A stretch of 64,000 bases of DNA from Flavobacterium aquariorum (lineage in GTDB: Bacteria; Bacteroidota; Bacteroidia; Flavobacteriales; Flavobacteriaceae), in assembly GCF_003254745.1 (NCBI RefSeq), contig NZ_QKXH01000008.1:124001-188000 (forward strand). Reading direction: 5' to 3'. Positions 34,581 through 42,279 of this stretch are shown piece after piece. A model generated the notes under the pieces. That model did no database searches. It saw nothing but the letters and a program-made list of their open reading frames with translations, and was not told the origin of the DNA. Both the position numbers and the translations under genes were made by a program. How positions within the stretch are numbered: the stretch's first letter is position 1; every line of letters begins with the position of its first letter.

Positions 34581-35276
34581 ATGCGCAGATTTTTACTTAC
34601 ACTAATTGTGTCTTTATTCTTTACGGCTTCCTATAGCCAAGACACAATTACATACCTAACTGACGCTATAAAAGAAAACCTAAATCCTTATAAAAGAGCA
34701 AGCAATAGTGCTTACGAAAAAAGAAACATTGAGGAAGGTAAAAATCTTTTTGACACCTTAGTAAAAACCAAACTCATCGGAACAAAATTTGATGATTTCA
34801 GTTTGAAAGTTTACAAAGAAAAAAACGTAAAAATAAACAGAATCTCCAAACCTATTTTCATCATCACTTACGCTTCTTGGTGCGTAATCCCGAAAGGAGA
34901 AATTCCCGCTTTAAACATATTAGCCAAAGAACATCGTAATGACATGCAATTTATCGTAGTGTTTTGGGACAAAAAAAATGATTTAAAAAATATCGCTTAT
35001 AAATTTAGCGACAATATTAAAGTATGCTACGCCAATGAATATTATTCAAAAGATACCCATATTGTTGCAACCATTAAGCATACTTTAGGCTTTCCAACTT
35101 CAATTTTTGTTGACGAAAACAAATATGTAGTTAACATTAAGCACTTTGAAAACAAAACAAAAATAAAAACTCCAATCAAAGAAGCTATCATTACCAGTTA
35201 CAATTACTTCAGTAAAGACATTAATGAAAATCTCATGAAAGCCTTAACCAGTAAAAAAAGCTTCACCACTAATTAA
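34581..35276 (+). CDS. Secreted thioredoxin-like (TlpA-type) protein with CxxP in place of CxxC
   Basis: A 231-residue protein with a signal peptide (MRRFLLTLIVSLFFTASYSQ). The core has the thioredoxin pattern IFIITYASWCVIPKGEIPALNIL, then a long beta/alpha stretch and TLGFPTSIFVDENKYVV with the cis-Pro at the FPT turn. The expected Cys-x-x-Cys reads C-V-I-P, so only one thiol remains. Single-cysteine thioredoxin folds can act as reductases with glutathione-like partners or as binding proteins. It is likely periplasmic. It converges with the hydrolase gene at 35310. Confidence 0.8.
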   Translation: MRRFLLTLIVSLFFTASYSQDTITYLTDAIKENLNPYKRASNSAYEKRNIEEGKNLFDTLVKTKLIGTKFDDFSLKVYKEKNVKINRISKPIFIITYASWCVIPKGEIPALNILAKEHRNDMQFIVVFWDKKNDLKNIAYKFSDNIKVCYANEYYSKDTHIVATIKHTLGFPTSIFVDENKYVVNIKHFENKTKIKTPIKEAIITSYNYFSKDINENLMKALTSKKSFTTN

Positions 35277-35309
35277 TCATCTTTTTCCACTTCATTTAAT
35301 ATCGCTTTA

Positions 35310-35990
35310 CTATAATTCTTCAACGTCATTGTATTGATCCAGAATAATTTTAGGCAAATTCGTATTTAACCATTTGCACTTCATTAAAATCATGATGTGA
35401 GTTCCTCCTTTAACAACTATACAATTAGTAATATTTTTAATTGGAAAAACATCATCAGCATCACCATGGATATGTATTACATTTTGATCAGCAACAGACC
35501 TGTCCCACGTAATAACTTTCTCAATAGCCCAATCTAGATACCGCTTATCTCGTACCGAAAGGAATTTTTCATATAATTTAAGCCTTTCATTTACTTTTTT
35601 GCCAAAAGAAAACTTAGCCAAACTTTCAATATTTTGAACTAAACTTATTGGAATTAATTTATAGGCTTTTGTGCTTTTTGCAATAAGCATCCTTTTAGGA
35701 AATTCTAAATTACTCTTTACACTGGAAATAATTATAACTTTGCGCACTGAAATAAAACGAGACATTTCCTGAACCAAAATACCGCCGAAAGAAACACCTA
35801 TCAAAACTGGGTTTTCATGTTTAATCTTTTCTGTCATCCGTTTTGCATAATCTTGCAAAGATTCCTTTTCTAATGGCATTTCCCATTCCAAAAAAAACAT
35901 TTCAAATTCTGACTCAGGGAGTTTAATTCTTTCAAAAATAGCAACACTAGCTGCCAAACCTGGCATAAAATAAACTGAAATTTTATTCAT
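35310..35990 (-). CDS. Alpha/beta hydrolase
   Basis: A 226-residue cytoplasmic protein of the alpha/beta-hydrolase fold. The nucleophile elbow is GVSFGG (around residue 65), the oxyanion region ISVYFMPGLAASVAIFERI lies at the start, and the C-terminal HIHGDADDVFPIKN and GGTHIMI supply the usual Asp and His. The family is broad (esterases, lipases, thioesterases), so the substrate is unknown. No signal peptide. The stop is 33 bp from the convergent thioredoxin-like gene. Confidence 0.82.
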   Translation of the reverse strand: MNKISVYFMPGLAASVAIFERIKLPESEFEMFFLEWEMPLEKESLQDYAKRMTEKIKHENPVLIGVSFGGILVQEMSRFISVRKVIIISSVKSNLEFPKRMLIAKSTKAYKLIPISLVQNIESLAKFSFGKKVNERLKLYEKFLSVRDKRYLDWAIEKVITWDRSVADQNVIHIHGDADDVFPIKNITNCIVVKGGTHIMILMKCKWLNTNLPKIILDQYNDVEEL

Positions 35991-36360
35991 AACTATTTTA
36001 GCATTAATAGATACAATTATTTATCATATCACTTTTTAAAATTAAATATTTTATTCCCATTTACAGACCACTTGAACATATTTTTCAAATTTAAAACTAA
36101 ATCAAAAAAACTATTTACACAAACCAATACCTGTTTTTTAAAAATTCAGTTTTACAAGTTAATCACAAAAACATTTGTAGCTGATTATCAAATCATTACC
36201 TTTGTGCTTTATATAGTAAATTCGGTATCCAAAAGTTACTTCGACACTAATTTAATGATCGTAATTTGAAAGATAAAATTTATATAAAATATAATTATAA
36301 CGCTTTATATACTACTTAAACAAACAATAACTCATCATTTTGCATCACTAAAACCGAGAA
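35991..36360. other. AT-rich gap with a promoter for the GNAT-like gene
   Basis: No convincing gene; a 65-codon frame at 36072-36269 is low-complexity and not supported. A strong promoter lies at 36174-36204. The stretch 36205-36360 would be a 150-base untranslated leader, AT-rich without an obvious stable structure. Confidence 0.5.
36174..36204 (+). promoter_or_regulatory. Promoter upstream of the GNAT-like gene
   Basis: TTTG (36174-36177) is 19 bp from TACCTTTG (36197-36204): both boxes match at the ideal spacing. The leader to the ATG at 36361 is about 150 bases. Confidence 0.6.
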
Positions 36361-36663
36361 ATGGAAACTATAATAAAATTAGAGATTAAAGACAATGCTT
36401 TTGCCCGACAATTTGAAACAAAAGTAGAAACCGGAATGGTTTCTGTTGAATATTCCTTTCAGGAGAAAAAAATATTCTTAACCAAGATTAATGTTCCTGA
36501 AAATTACAGTGACGAAGAGCTCATTTCGAATTTCCTAAAGAACATCATGGAAACTGCTGTTGAAAAAAAATTAAAAGTAGTACCCATTCTTCCCAAAATT
36601 GTTACTTTCTTTAAAAAGAATCCAATATACAAAGAATTGCTTCCACCTGGAATACGCATATAA
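36361..36663 (+). CDS. COG2388/YjdJ-like GNAT-fold small protein
   Basis: A 100-residue protein that resembles the small GNAT-like acetyltransferases of the COG2388 group (KIFLTKINVPENYSDEELISNFLKNIMETAVEKKLKVVPILPKIVTFFKKNPIYKELL). The helix and the C-terminal PILPKIVTFFKKNP motif are typical. The phosphate-binding G-loop expected at 'YSDEELISNFL' is poor, so acetyl-CoA binding is uncertain. A strong promoter with a 150-base leader lies upstream. Hairpin AAAAAAGCAaGAG/CTCcTGCTTTTT after the stop (36691-36725) ends both this and the convergent ABC-F gene. Confidence 0.75.
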   Translation: METIIKLEIKDNAFARQFETKVETGMVSVEYSFQEKKIFLTKINVPENYSDEELISNFLKNIMETAVEKKLKVVPILPKIVTFFKKNPIYKELLPPGIRI

Positions 36664-36690
36664 AAAGCGTTCGTTTTTAGATTATTCATT

Positions 36691-36727
36691 AAAAAAAGCA
36701 AGAGAAACTAAACTCCTGCTTTTTGTT
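36691..36727. terminator. Terminator between the GNAT-like gene and the ABC-F gene
   Basis: AAAAAAGCAaGAG and CTCcTGCTTTTT form the stem with one mismatch. It ends convergent transcripts from both sides. Confidence 0.65.
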
Positions 36728-36746
36728 CTCAAAAGAAATTCAAAAT

Positions 36747-38381
36747 CTATTTTTCAATTTCTTTCATGCTGTCCATTTTCTTGTGAGCCAAGAAACCGGT
36801 AATATCTTCAAAATGTTCTACAACACGCTTATTACCAAATTCAAAAACTTTTGTTGCCAATCCATCAAGAAAATCACGATCGTGAGAAACCAAAATTAAA
36901 GTTCCGTCAAAATCGCGCAAAGCATCTTTGATAATATCTTTGGTTTTCATATCCAAGTGATTCGAAGGCTCATCCAGAATCAATAAATTAACTGGCTCAA
37001 GCAATAATTTAATCATTGCCAAACGTGTTTTTTCCCCTCCAGAAAGAACCTTAACTTTTTTGGTAATATCATCACCATGAAACATAAAAGCTCCAAGAAT
37101 ATTCTTTATTTGTGTTCTTACATCACCAACAGCAATATCATCTATAGTTTCAAAAATAGTTGCATTTTCATCCAATAAGGCCGCTTGATTTTGAGCAAAA
37201 TAGCCTATCTGAGAATTATGTCCAATTTCTACAGAACCGCTGTCTGGTGCAAACTCCTTCATTATAGCTTTGATCATTGTTGATTTTCCTTCTCCATTTT
37301 TCCCTACAAAAGCAACCTTCTGACCTCTCTCAATTACAACATTTGCATCTTTGAAAACCACATGATCTCCATAGGATTTAGACATATCTTTTACAATCAC
37401 TGGATATTGTCCTGAACGGGCAGCTGGAGGAAATTTCAATCGCAATGCAGAGGTGTCAACTTCGTCAACCTGTACAATAACTAACTTTTCCAACATTTTT
37501 ACTCTAGACTGAACTGCATCAGTTTTAGAAAATGTCCCTTTGAAACGATCGATAAAAGCTCTGTTATCAGCAATCATTTTTTGTTGCTCATCATATGCTT
37601 TTTGCTGATGTATACGGCGATCTTTTCTCAACTCCAAATAATGGGTATACTTGGCTTTATAATCATAAATACGCCCCATTGTAACCTCAATAGTACGATT
37701 TGTAATGTTATCTACAAAAGCTCTATCGTGCGAAATAACCACAACCGCTTTAGCTGAATTAATCAAGAAATCTTCCAACCATTGAATACTTTCAATATCC
37801 ATGTGATTGGTAGGCTCATCCAATAATATTAAATCGGGTTTTTGCAAAAGTATTTTAGCCAATTCAATTCGCATTCTCCAACCTCCTGAAAACTCGGAAG
37901 TTTGACGGGTAAAATCTTCACGAACAAAACCAAGACCAATTAGAATTTTCTCGACTTCAGCTTCATAATTCACCTCTTCAATGGCATAATATTTTTCGCT
38001 TAAATCAGAAACTCTTTCGATTAATTTCATGTACCCATCACTTTCATAATCGGTACGGATAGTTAATTGCTCATTAATTTCATCTATTTCGGATTTCATA
38101 TTAAAGATTTCACCAAAAGCTTTTGAAGCCTCTTCCATCACCGTAGCACCATCTGTAGTTAACAAATGCTGTGGCAAATAAGCAACAACAGCTTCTTTTG
38201 GCACAGAAACATTTCCAGTGGATGGTTTGCCTTGCCCAGCAATAATCTTTAAAAGTGTTGATTTACCAGCACCATTTTTACCCATAAGGGCAATTTTATC
38301 ATTTTCATTTATCGCAAAAGAAACATCACTAAAAAGAGTTGTGCCTCCAAATTGAACCGAAATATCGTTAATTGTAATCAT
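36747..38381 (-). CDS. ABC-F family ATPase
   Basis: A soluble protein of about 544 residues with two ATP-binding cassettes and no membrane domain. The first cassette has Walker A GKNGAGKS, SGGWRMRIELAK (signature) and LLDEPTNHMDI; the second has GKNGEGKS, LSGGEKTRLAM and LDEPSNHLDM. The linker between them is rich in charged residues (about 240-310). Such proteins act at the ribosome E site to relieve stalling or, in some members, drug inhibition; this one looks like the general Bacteroidetes type. The ORF extends to 38405, but the ATG at 38381 (MITINDISVQFGG) is the normal start. Confidence 0.92.
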   Translation of the reverse strand: MITINDISVQFGGTTLFSDVSFAINENDKIALMGKNGAGKSTLLKIIAGQGKPSTGNVSVPKEAVVAYLPQHLLTTDGATVMEEASKAFGEIFNMKSEIDEINEQLTIRTDYESDGYMKLIERVSDLSEKYYAIEEVNYEAEVEKILIGLGFVREDFTRQTSEFSGGWRMRIELAKILLQKPDLILLDEPTNHMDIESIQWLEDFLINSAKAVVVISHDRAFVDNITNRTIEVTMGRIYDYKAKYTHYLELRKDRRIHQQKAYDEQQKMIADNRAFIDRFKGTFSKTDAVQSRVKMLEKLVIVQVDEVDTSALRLKFPPAARSGQYPVIVKDMSKSYGDHVVFKDANVVIERGQKVAFVGKNGEGKSTMIKAIMKEFAPDSGSVEIGHNSQIGYFAQNQAALLDENATIFETIDDIAVGDVRTQIKNILGAFMFHGDDITKKVKVLSGGEKTRLAMIKLLLEPVNLLILDEPSNHLDMKTKDIIKDALRDFDGTLILVSHDRDFLDGLATKVFEFGNKRVVEHFEDITGFLAHKKMDSMKEIEK

Positions 38382-38523
38382 TATAAAGTTTAAAAGGTTT
38401 ATCAAAGTTTAGAAGTGTTTAGTTTCCAACTTTTTTAGAAGGTGCAAAGATAGATTTAATTAAAGAATGTGCCAATTAGATAATTAGATAATTTTCGTTA
38501 CATCCAAAAATCCATTTTTAAGC

Positions 38524-38562
38524 AAAAAAGCTCCGCAAAAGCAAAAAACCTTTACGAAGCAA
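38524..38562 (-). terminator. Terminator of the GlmU-like gene
   Basis: GCTCCGCAAAAG pairs with CTTTACGAAGC with several mismatches and is flanked by A and T runs. It would end the minus-strand GlmU-like transcript at 38586. Confidence 0.5.
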
Positions 38563-38585
38563 TTCATTTTCATTATCTCATTATT

Positions 38586-39761
38586 TTAATCTTTTCTCCA
38601 TTTTTTTGATTCCTCAAAAATATGTTCCAAGATAGCTGCTTCTTTTTCATCAAACTCTACATTTCTGCGACTCATTACCAACCTTGCAGTTTCAAAAGCT
38701 TTTTTGGTCACATAAGTCGTAAATCCCGCTGCTCCTCCCCAAGAAAAACTTGGCACAAAATTGCGTGGAAAACCACTTCCAAAAATATTAGCACTCACTC
38801 CAACCACAGTCCCTGTATTAAACATGGTATTGATACCACATTTACTATGATCCCCCATCATCAACCCACAAAACTGAAGACCTGTTTTAGCAAAACTTTC
38901 GGTTTCATAACTCCATAATTTTACTTCTTCGTAATTATTTTTCAAATTAGAGTTATTACTGTCAGCTCCAATATTACACCATTCCCCTAAGACTGAATCT
39001 CCAAGAAATCCGTCATGCCCCTTATTGGAATAAGCAAAAAGCACAGAGTTTTTAACCTCACCACCAATTCTTGAATATGGTCCTACTGTTGTTGCGCCAT
39101 AAACCTTGGCTCCCATTTTTACTTGCGCATTTTCACATAAAGCAAAAGGCCCGCGAATGATAGACCCTTCCATTATTTCAGAATCTTTACCTATATATAT
39201 AGGACCAGTCGAAGCATTCAAGGTAACAAACTCTAATTTAGCTCCTTCTTCAATAAAAATATTTTCTGGTGCAATTACATTTACACTTTTTGGTACTGGC
39301 TTTGATTTCCTATCAGCTGTCAAAAACTCAAAATCTTCACGGATGGCTGTATCATTCTTGGAAAAAATATCCCAAGTATTTTCGATAGTGATGCAATCAT
39401 CATTATATTCCAGAATCTCATAAGTATCAAAATCTACCGATTCCTGTTCATCATTCGTAAAAAAAGCTATAACATCATCCCCTTTGAAAATAGCTTGATT
39501 GGGTCTAAGATTACCAACCATCTCTACCAAAATGGCATTTGGCAAAAAAGAGGCATTAATCATTACATTTTCCTCCAACTCTACCATAGGAAATTTCTCA
39601 GACAAATATTCCTCAGTTACGGTTGTAGTCGTAGATCCCAAATATGCCTCCCATTTTTGACGAATCGTCATAATACCAACAAGAATATCGGCAACAGGAC
39701 GGGTAAAAGTGAAGGGCAACAAAGCATTTCGAGCCGGACCGTCAAAAAGTATGTAGTTCAT
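38586..39761 (-). CDS. GlmU-family putative sugar-nucleotidyltransferase
   Basis: A 391-residue protein conserved in Bacteroidetes. The N-terminal part (MNYILFDGPARNALLPFTF then TRPVADILVGIMTIRQKWE) is the family's opening and resembles nucleotidyltransferases only weakly. The C-terminal half is a left-handed beta-helix with hexad repeats (IYIGKDSEIMEGSIIRGPFAL, VLGEWCNIGADSNNSN, GTVVGVSANIFGSGFPRN). Authentic GlmU makes UDP-GlcNAc; the activity of this shorter group is not established. It is a cytoplasmic protein upstream of the terminator at 38524 and downstream of rpmE. Confidence 0.82.
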   Translation of the reverse strand: MNYILFDGPARNALLPFTFTRPVADILVGIMTIRQKWEAYLGSTTTTVTEEYLSEKFPMVELEENVMINASFLPNAILVEMVGNLRPNQAIFKGDDVIAFFTNDEQESVDFDTYEILEYNDDCITIENTWDIFSKNDTAIREDFEFLTADRKSKPVPKSVNVIAPENIFIEEGAKLEFVTLNASTGPIYIGKDSEIMEGSIIRGPFALCENAQVKMGAKVYGATTVGPYSRIGGEVKNSVLFAYSNKGHDGFLGDSVLGEWCNIGADSNNSNLKNNYEEVKLWSYETESFAKTGLQFCGLMMGDHSKCGINTMFNTGTVVGVSANIFGSGFPRNFVPSFSWGGAAGFTTYVTKKAFETARLVMSRRNVEFDEKEAAILEHIFEESKKWRKD

Positions 39762-39880
39762 AAATTAAATTGTAAATTGTTAAAATGTGATTTGGTTATC
39801 ACCGCAAAGTTACAACTATTTTTAAATGTTTACCGAAGTAAGGAATCCCATACGAAAAGAATATGAAACAAATTGTCATA

Positions 39881-39909
39881 AAAAAAGCCTCGCAATTTGC
39901 GAGGCTTTT
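39881..39909 (-). terminator. Terminator of rpmE
   Basis: AAAAAAGCCTCGC and GCGAGGCTTTT arms around AATTT. It follows the minus-strand rpmE stop at 39934. Confidence 0.8.
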
Positions 39910-39933
39910 AATGTATTTGAAAACCAGTTAAAA

Positions 39934-40185
39934 TTATTTAACGTGTTTAGCGTATTTAGTTTTGAATTTATCAATACGTCCTGCAGTATCGATAAGTTTA
40001 GATTTACCTGTGTAAAAAGGGTGAGAAGTTCTAGAAATCTCCATTTTTACAACTGGATATTCAACACCATCAACAATAATCGTTTCTCTAGTATCAGCAG
40101 TAGATTTAGTGATAAAAACATCTTCATTTGACATGTCTTTAAAAGCAACTAATCTGTAATTTTCTGGGTGTACACCTTTTTTCAT
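39934..40185 (-). CDS. rpmE2: Ribosomal protein bL31, type B
   Basis: An 83-residue L31 of the large subunit ([20 protein letters not shown], with [13 protein letters not shown] and [12 protein letters not shown] at the end). It lacks the paired CxxC zinc-binding cysteines of type A L31, so it is the zinc-independent type B. In many bacteria such copies are made under zinc limitation, but no Zur-type site was recognised here; the two-box promoter with a roughly 105-base leader looks constitutive. It may be the only L31 of this organism. Confidence 0.95.
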   Translation of the reverse strand: MKKGVHPENYRLVAFKDMSNEDVFITKSTADTRETIIVDGVEYPVVKMEISRTSHPFYTGKSKLIDTAGRIDKFKTKYAKHVK

Positions 40186-40294
40186 CTTGAATCTTTTTTA
40201 TTTGTTAATTATAACTTGTCTTGAAGCTTTTCTTCTAACAGAAAAGGTATAAACTCGCTATAACTTTTTGTTTTACAATATTATTTTGAGTCTG

Positions 40295-40324
40295 CAAATT
40301 TACACTTATTTTTCAATATACAAA
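40295..40324 (-). promoter_or_regulatory. Promoter of rpmE2
   Basis: On the minus strand TTTG (40321-40324) is 18 bp from TAAATTTG (40295-40302). Leader to the ATG at 40185 is about 105 bases. Confidence 0.6.
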
Positions 40325-40391
40325 CCTTTGTGTAACTTTTTTTATATGGTCGTAAAAATCATTTTTTACACGCCATTATATTGGGAATTGC

Positions 40392-40399
40392 TATATTTG
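40392..40399 (+). promoter_or_regulatory. -7 box of the DUF4199/glycosyltransferase operon
   Basis: TATATTTG lies 22 bp upstream of the ATG at 40422; no -33 TTG is at the normal distance. Confidence 0.45.
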
Positions 40400-40421
40400 T
40401 AGATTAATAAAAACAGTATCT

Positions 40422-40964
40422 ATGGAAAATAATGTATCACCAGCAAAATCTGGTGTTTTGTATGGTGTTTTATTCGGTGTCATAATGGTTTTAGAATTCG
40501 TAATTATGTACCTAGTTGGCATGAAATCATTAATCAACACGAGTGTCGGAACAATTGTAAATATTTCCAACTACATGTTATTGCCTATTTTATTTATATA
40601 TATAGGTTGTACAAATTACAAGAAAAACATCAACAACGGCTTTATATCACTTAGTGAAAGTCTCAAAACAGGAATTTCCATAACTTTTATCGCCGCACTT
40701 ATTTATGCTGTTTTTAATATTATTTTCAATTTCATTTTCCCTGAATTTATCGATGAAATGATAGCCATTACCAAAGAAGGCATGTTGGCAAAAAACCCAA
40801 ACATGACAAGTGAACAAATTGAAATGGGACTTTCAATGGTGAAAAAATTCATGAATCCTTTTATTGTTTTACCTGTAACATTAGCCATGTATTCTTTCTT
40901 TGGATTGATTTACTCCCTAATTGTGGGCGCAGTATTAAAAAACGGAAAAACCCAAAGCATCTAA
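40422..40964 (+). CDS. DUF4199 membrane protein
   Basis: A 180-residue integral membrane protein with four hydrophobic segments (GVLYGVLFGVIMVLEFVIMYL, YMLLPILFIYIGC, FIAALIYAVFNIIFNFIF, VTLAMYSFFGLIYSLIVGA). The loop DEMIAITKEGMLAKNPNMTSEQIEMGLSM between the third and fourth is typical of DUF4199. The gene stops 3 bp before a GT2 glycosyltransferase gene, so they share a transcript. Function unknown; DUF4199/GT2 pairs are common in Bacteroidetes. Confidence 0.85.
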   Translation: MENNVSPAKSGVLYGVLFGVIMVLEFVIMYLVGMKSLINTSVGTIVNISNYMLLPILFIYIGCTNYKKNINNGFISLSESLKTGISITFIAALIYAVFNIIFNFIFPEFIDEMIAITKEGMLAKNPNMTSEQIEMGLSMVKKFMNPFIVLPVTLAMYSFFGLIYSLIVGAVLKNGKTQSI

Positions 40965-40967
40965 TTA

Positions 40968-41924
40968 ATGAATTTATCAATACTCATACCGCTTCTTAAT
41001 GAAGAGGAATCCCTACAAGAATTGTACACTTGGATCATTTCGATAATGAAATCTAACAACTATAGTTATGAAATCATTTTCTTGGATGATGGAAGCACAG
41101 ATGAATCCTGGAATATTATATCTGGATTCGCCGCTGAGAATCCAAATGTAAAAGGGATCCGGTTTATGAAAAATTTCGGAAAATCCCAAGCATTGCATGC
41201 AGGTTTTGCCAAAGCAAAAGGCGATGTGATTATCACGATGGATGCCGATTTGCAAGACAGTCCAGACGAGATTCCTGGTTTATACGAAATGATTACTAAA
41301 GAAAAATACGATTTGGTTTCGGGATGGAAAAAGAAACGTTACGACTCTGTTGTAGCCAAGAATCTACCATCAAAACTATTCAATTGGGCTGCCAGAAAAA
41401 CTTCCGGAGTTGAGTTGAATGATTTTAACTGTGGACTGAAAGCCTACAAAAATGTAGTAGTCAAAAACATTGAGGTATCTGGCGAAATGCACCGATACAT
41501 TCCGGTTTTGGCAAAAAATGCCGGTTTTGGAAAAATTGGTGAAAAAATAGTACAGCATCAAGCGAGAAAATATGGTGAAACCAAATTTGGAATGGAACGT
41601 TTCATCAATGGTTTCTTGGATTTAATAACGATTTGGTTTCTTTCCCGATTTGGAAAAAGACCGATGCATTTATTTGGAGCAATTGGTTCCTTTATGTTTA
41701 TTCTTGGTTTTCTATTAGCGGGATATATTGGAGTTTCAAAACTATATCATATGTATATGGGAATGAAATATAACTTAGTTACTAGCAATCCTTGGTTTTT
41801 CATTGCATTGACTACAATGGTTTTGGGAACACAATTATTTTTGGCAGGATTTCTTGGCGAAATTATTTTGAGAACAAAAAACAATGAAGAACGTTACAAG
41901 GTCTCGACTGAAGTGAATTTTTAA
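40968..41924 (+). CDS. Family 2 glycosyltransferase (GtrB/DPM1-like)
   Basis: A 318-residue membrane-associated transferase. The GT-A domain shows ILIPLLNEEESL, EIIFLDDGSTDESW and the metal site MDADLQDSPDEI. The GLKAYKN and QHQARKYGETKFGMERF segments are typical of polyprenol-phosphate sugar transferases. Two transmembrane helices (LFGAIGSFMFILGFLLAGYIGV and FFIALTTMVLGTQLFLAGFL) follow. It would move a sugar from a nucleotide donor to undecaprenyl phosphate for glycan synthesis; the sugar is unknown. Its start is 3 bp after the DUF4199 gene. Confidence 0.9.
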   Translation: MNLSILIPLLNEEESLQELYTWIISIMKSNNYSYEIIFLDDGSTDESWNIISGFAAENPNVKGIRFMKNFGKSQALHAGFAKAKGDVIITMDADLQDSPDEIPGLYEMITKEKYDLVSGWKKKRYDSVVAKNLPSKLFNWAARKTSGVELNDFNCGLKAYKNVVVKNIEVSGEMHRYIPVLAKNAGFGKIGEKIVQHQARKYGETKFGMERFINGFLDLITIWFLSRFGKRPMHLFGAIGSFMFILGFLLAGYIGVSKLYHMYMGMKYNLVTSNPWFFIALTTMVLGTQLFLAGFLGEIILRTKNNEERYKVSTEVNF

Positions 41925-41959
41925 TTTTTTTTTATAAAAGCAATTTGCTGAACTAAATA

Positions 41960-42260
41960 TAAAATTAAAATAAGTTATATGAACTGAATTTCTCGCTTTG
42001 CAGGTTTAGCCCTGATAGTAGCGTAAATCCTTTTTTTGAATAAATCTATTTTCCCCTAAACAGGCAGAGTGACCGGAGGAAGCTCTGACAGTTCTTAGGA
42101 AAAAAGATTTAAGAGAAGAAGATTACCTCACTAACTTTTATTTTCATAGGAGTTCAGTGAATTTTATTTGTACCGGATAGCAGGACACGAGCGAAGCGAA
42201 CTGACGAAGTAAATAGCTCCTAATAAAAATAACATTGAGACTTTCATAAAAAAGACTAAC
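41960..42260. repeat. Complex intergenic element with two nested hairpins
   Basis: In the 355-bp gap before the phosphosugar mutase, GCCCTGATAGTAGCGTAAATCC (42009-42030) resembles the flank of the dispersed hairpin family. TTTTCC...GGAAAA (about 42050-42106) forms one inverted repeat, and TTATTTTCATAGGAG with CTCCTAATAAAAATAA (about 42139-42232) forms a second. CACGAGCGAAGCGAACTGACG (42187-42207) is a GC-rich insert like those at 16617 and inside pyrD. There is no ORF or clear promoter. Confidence 0.5.
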
Positions 42261-42279
42261 AACTTAAACTAAATATAAA

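Noticed and set aside
36072..36269. 65-residue ORF in the gap at 36 kb
   Set aside because: Low-complexity AT-rich sequence, no family features, and its frame is crossed by a strong promoter.
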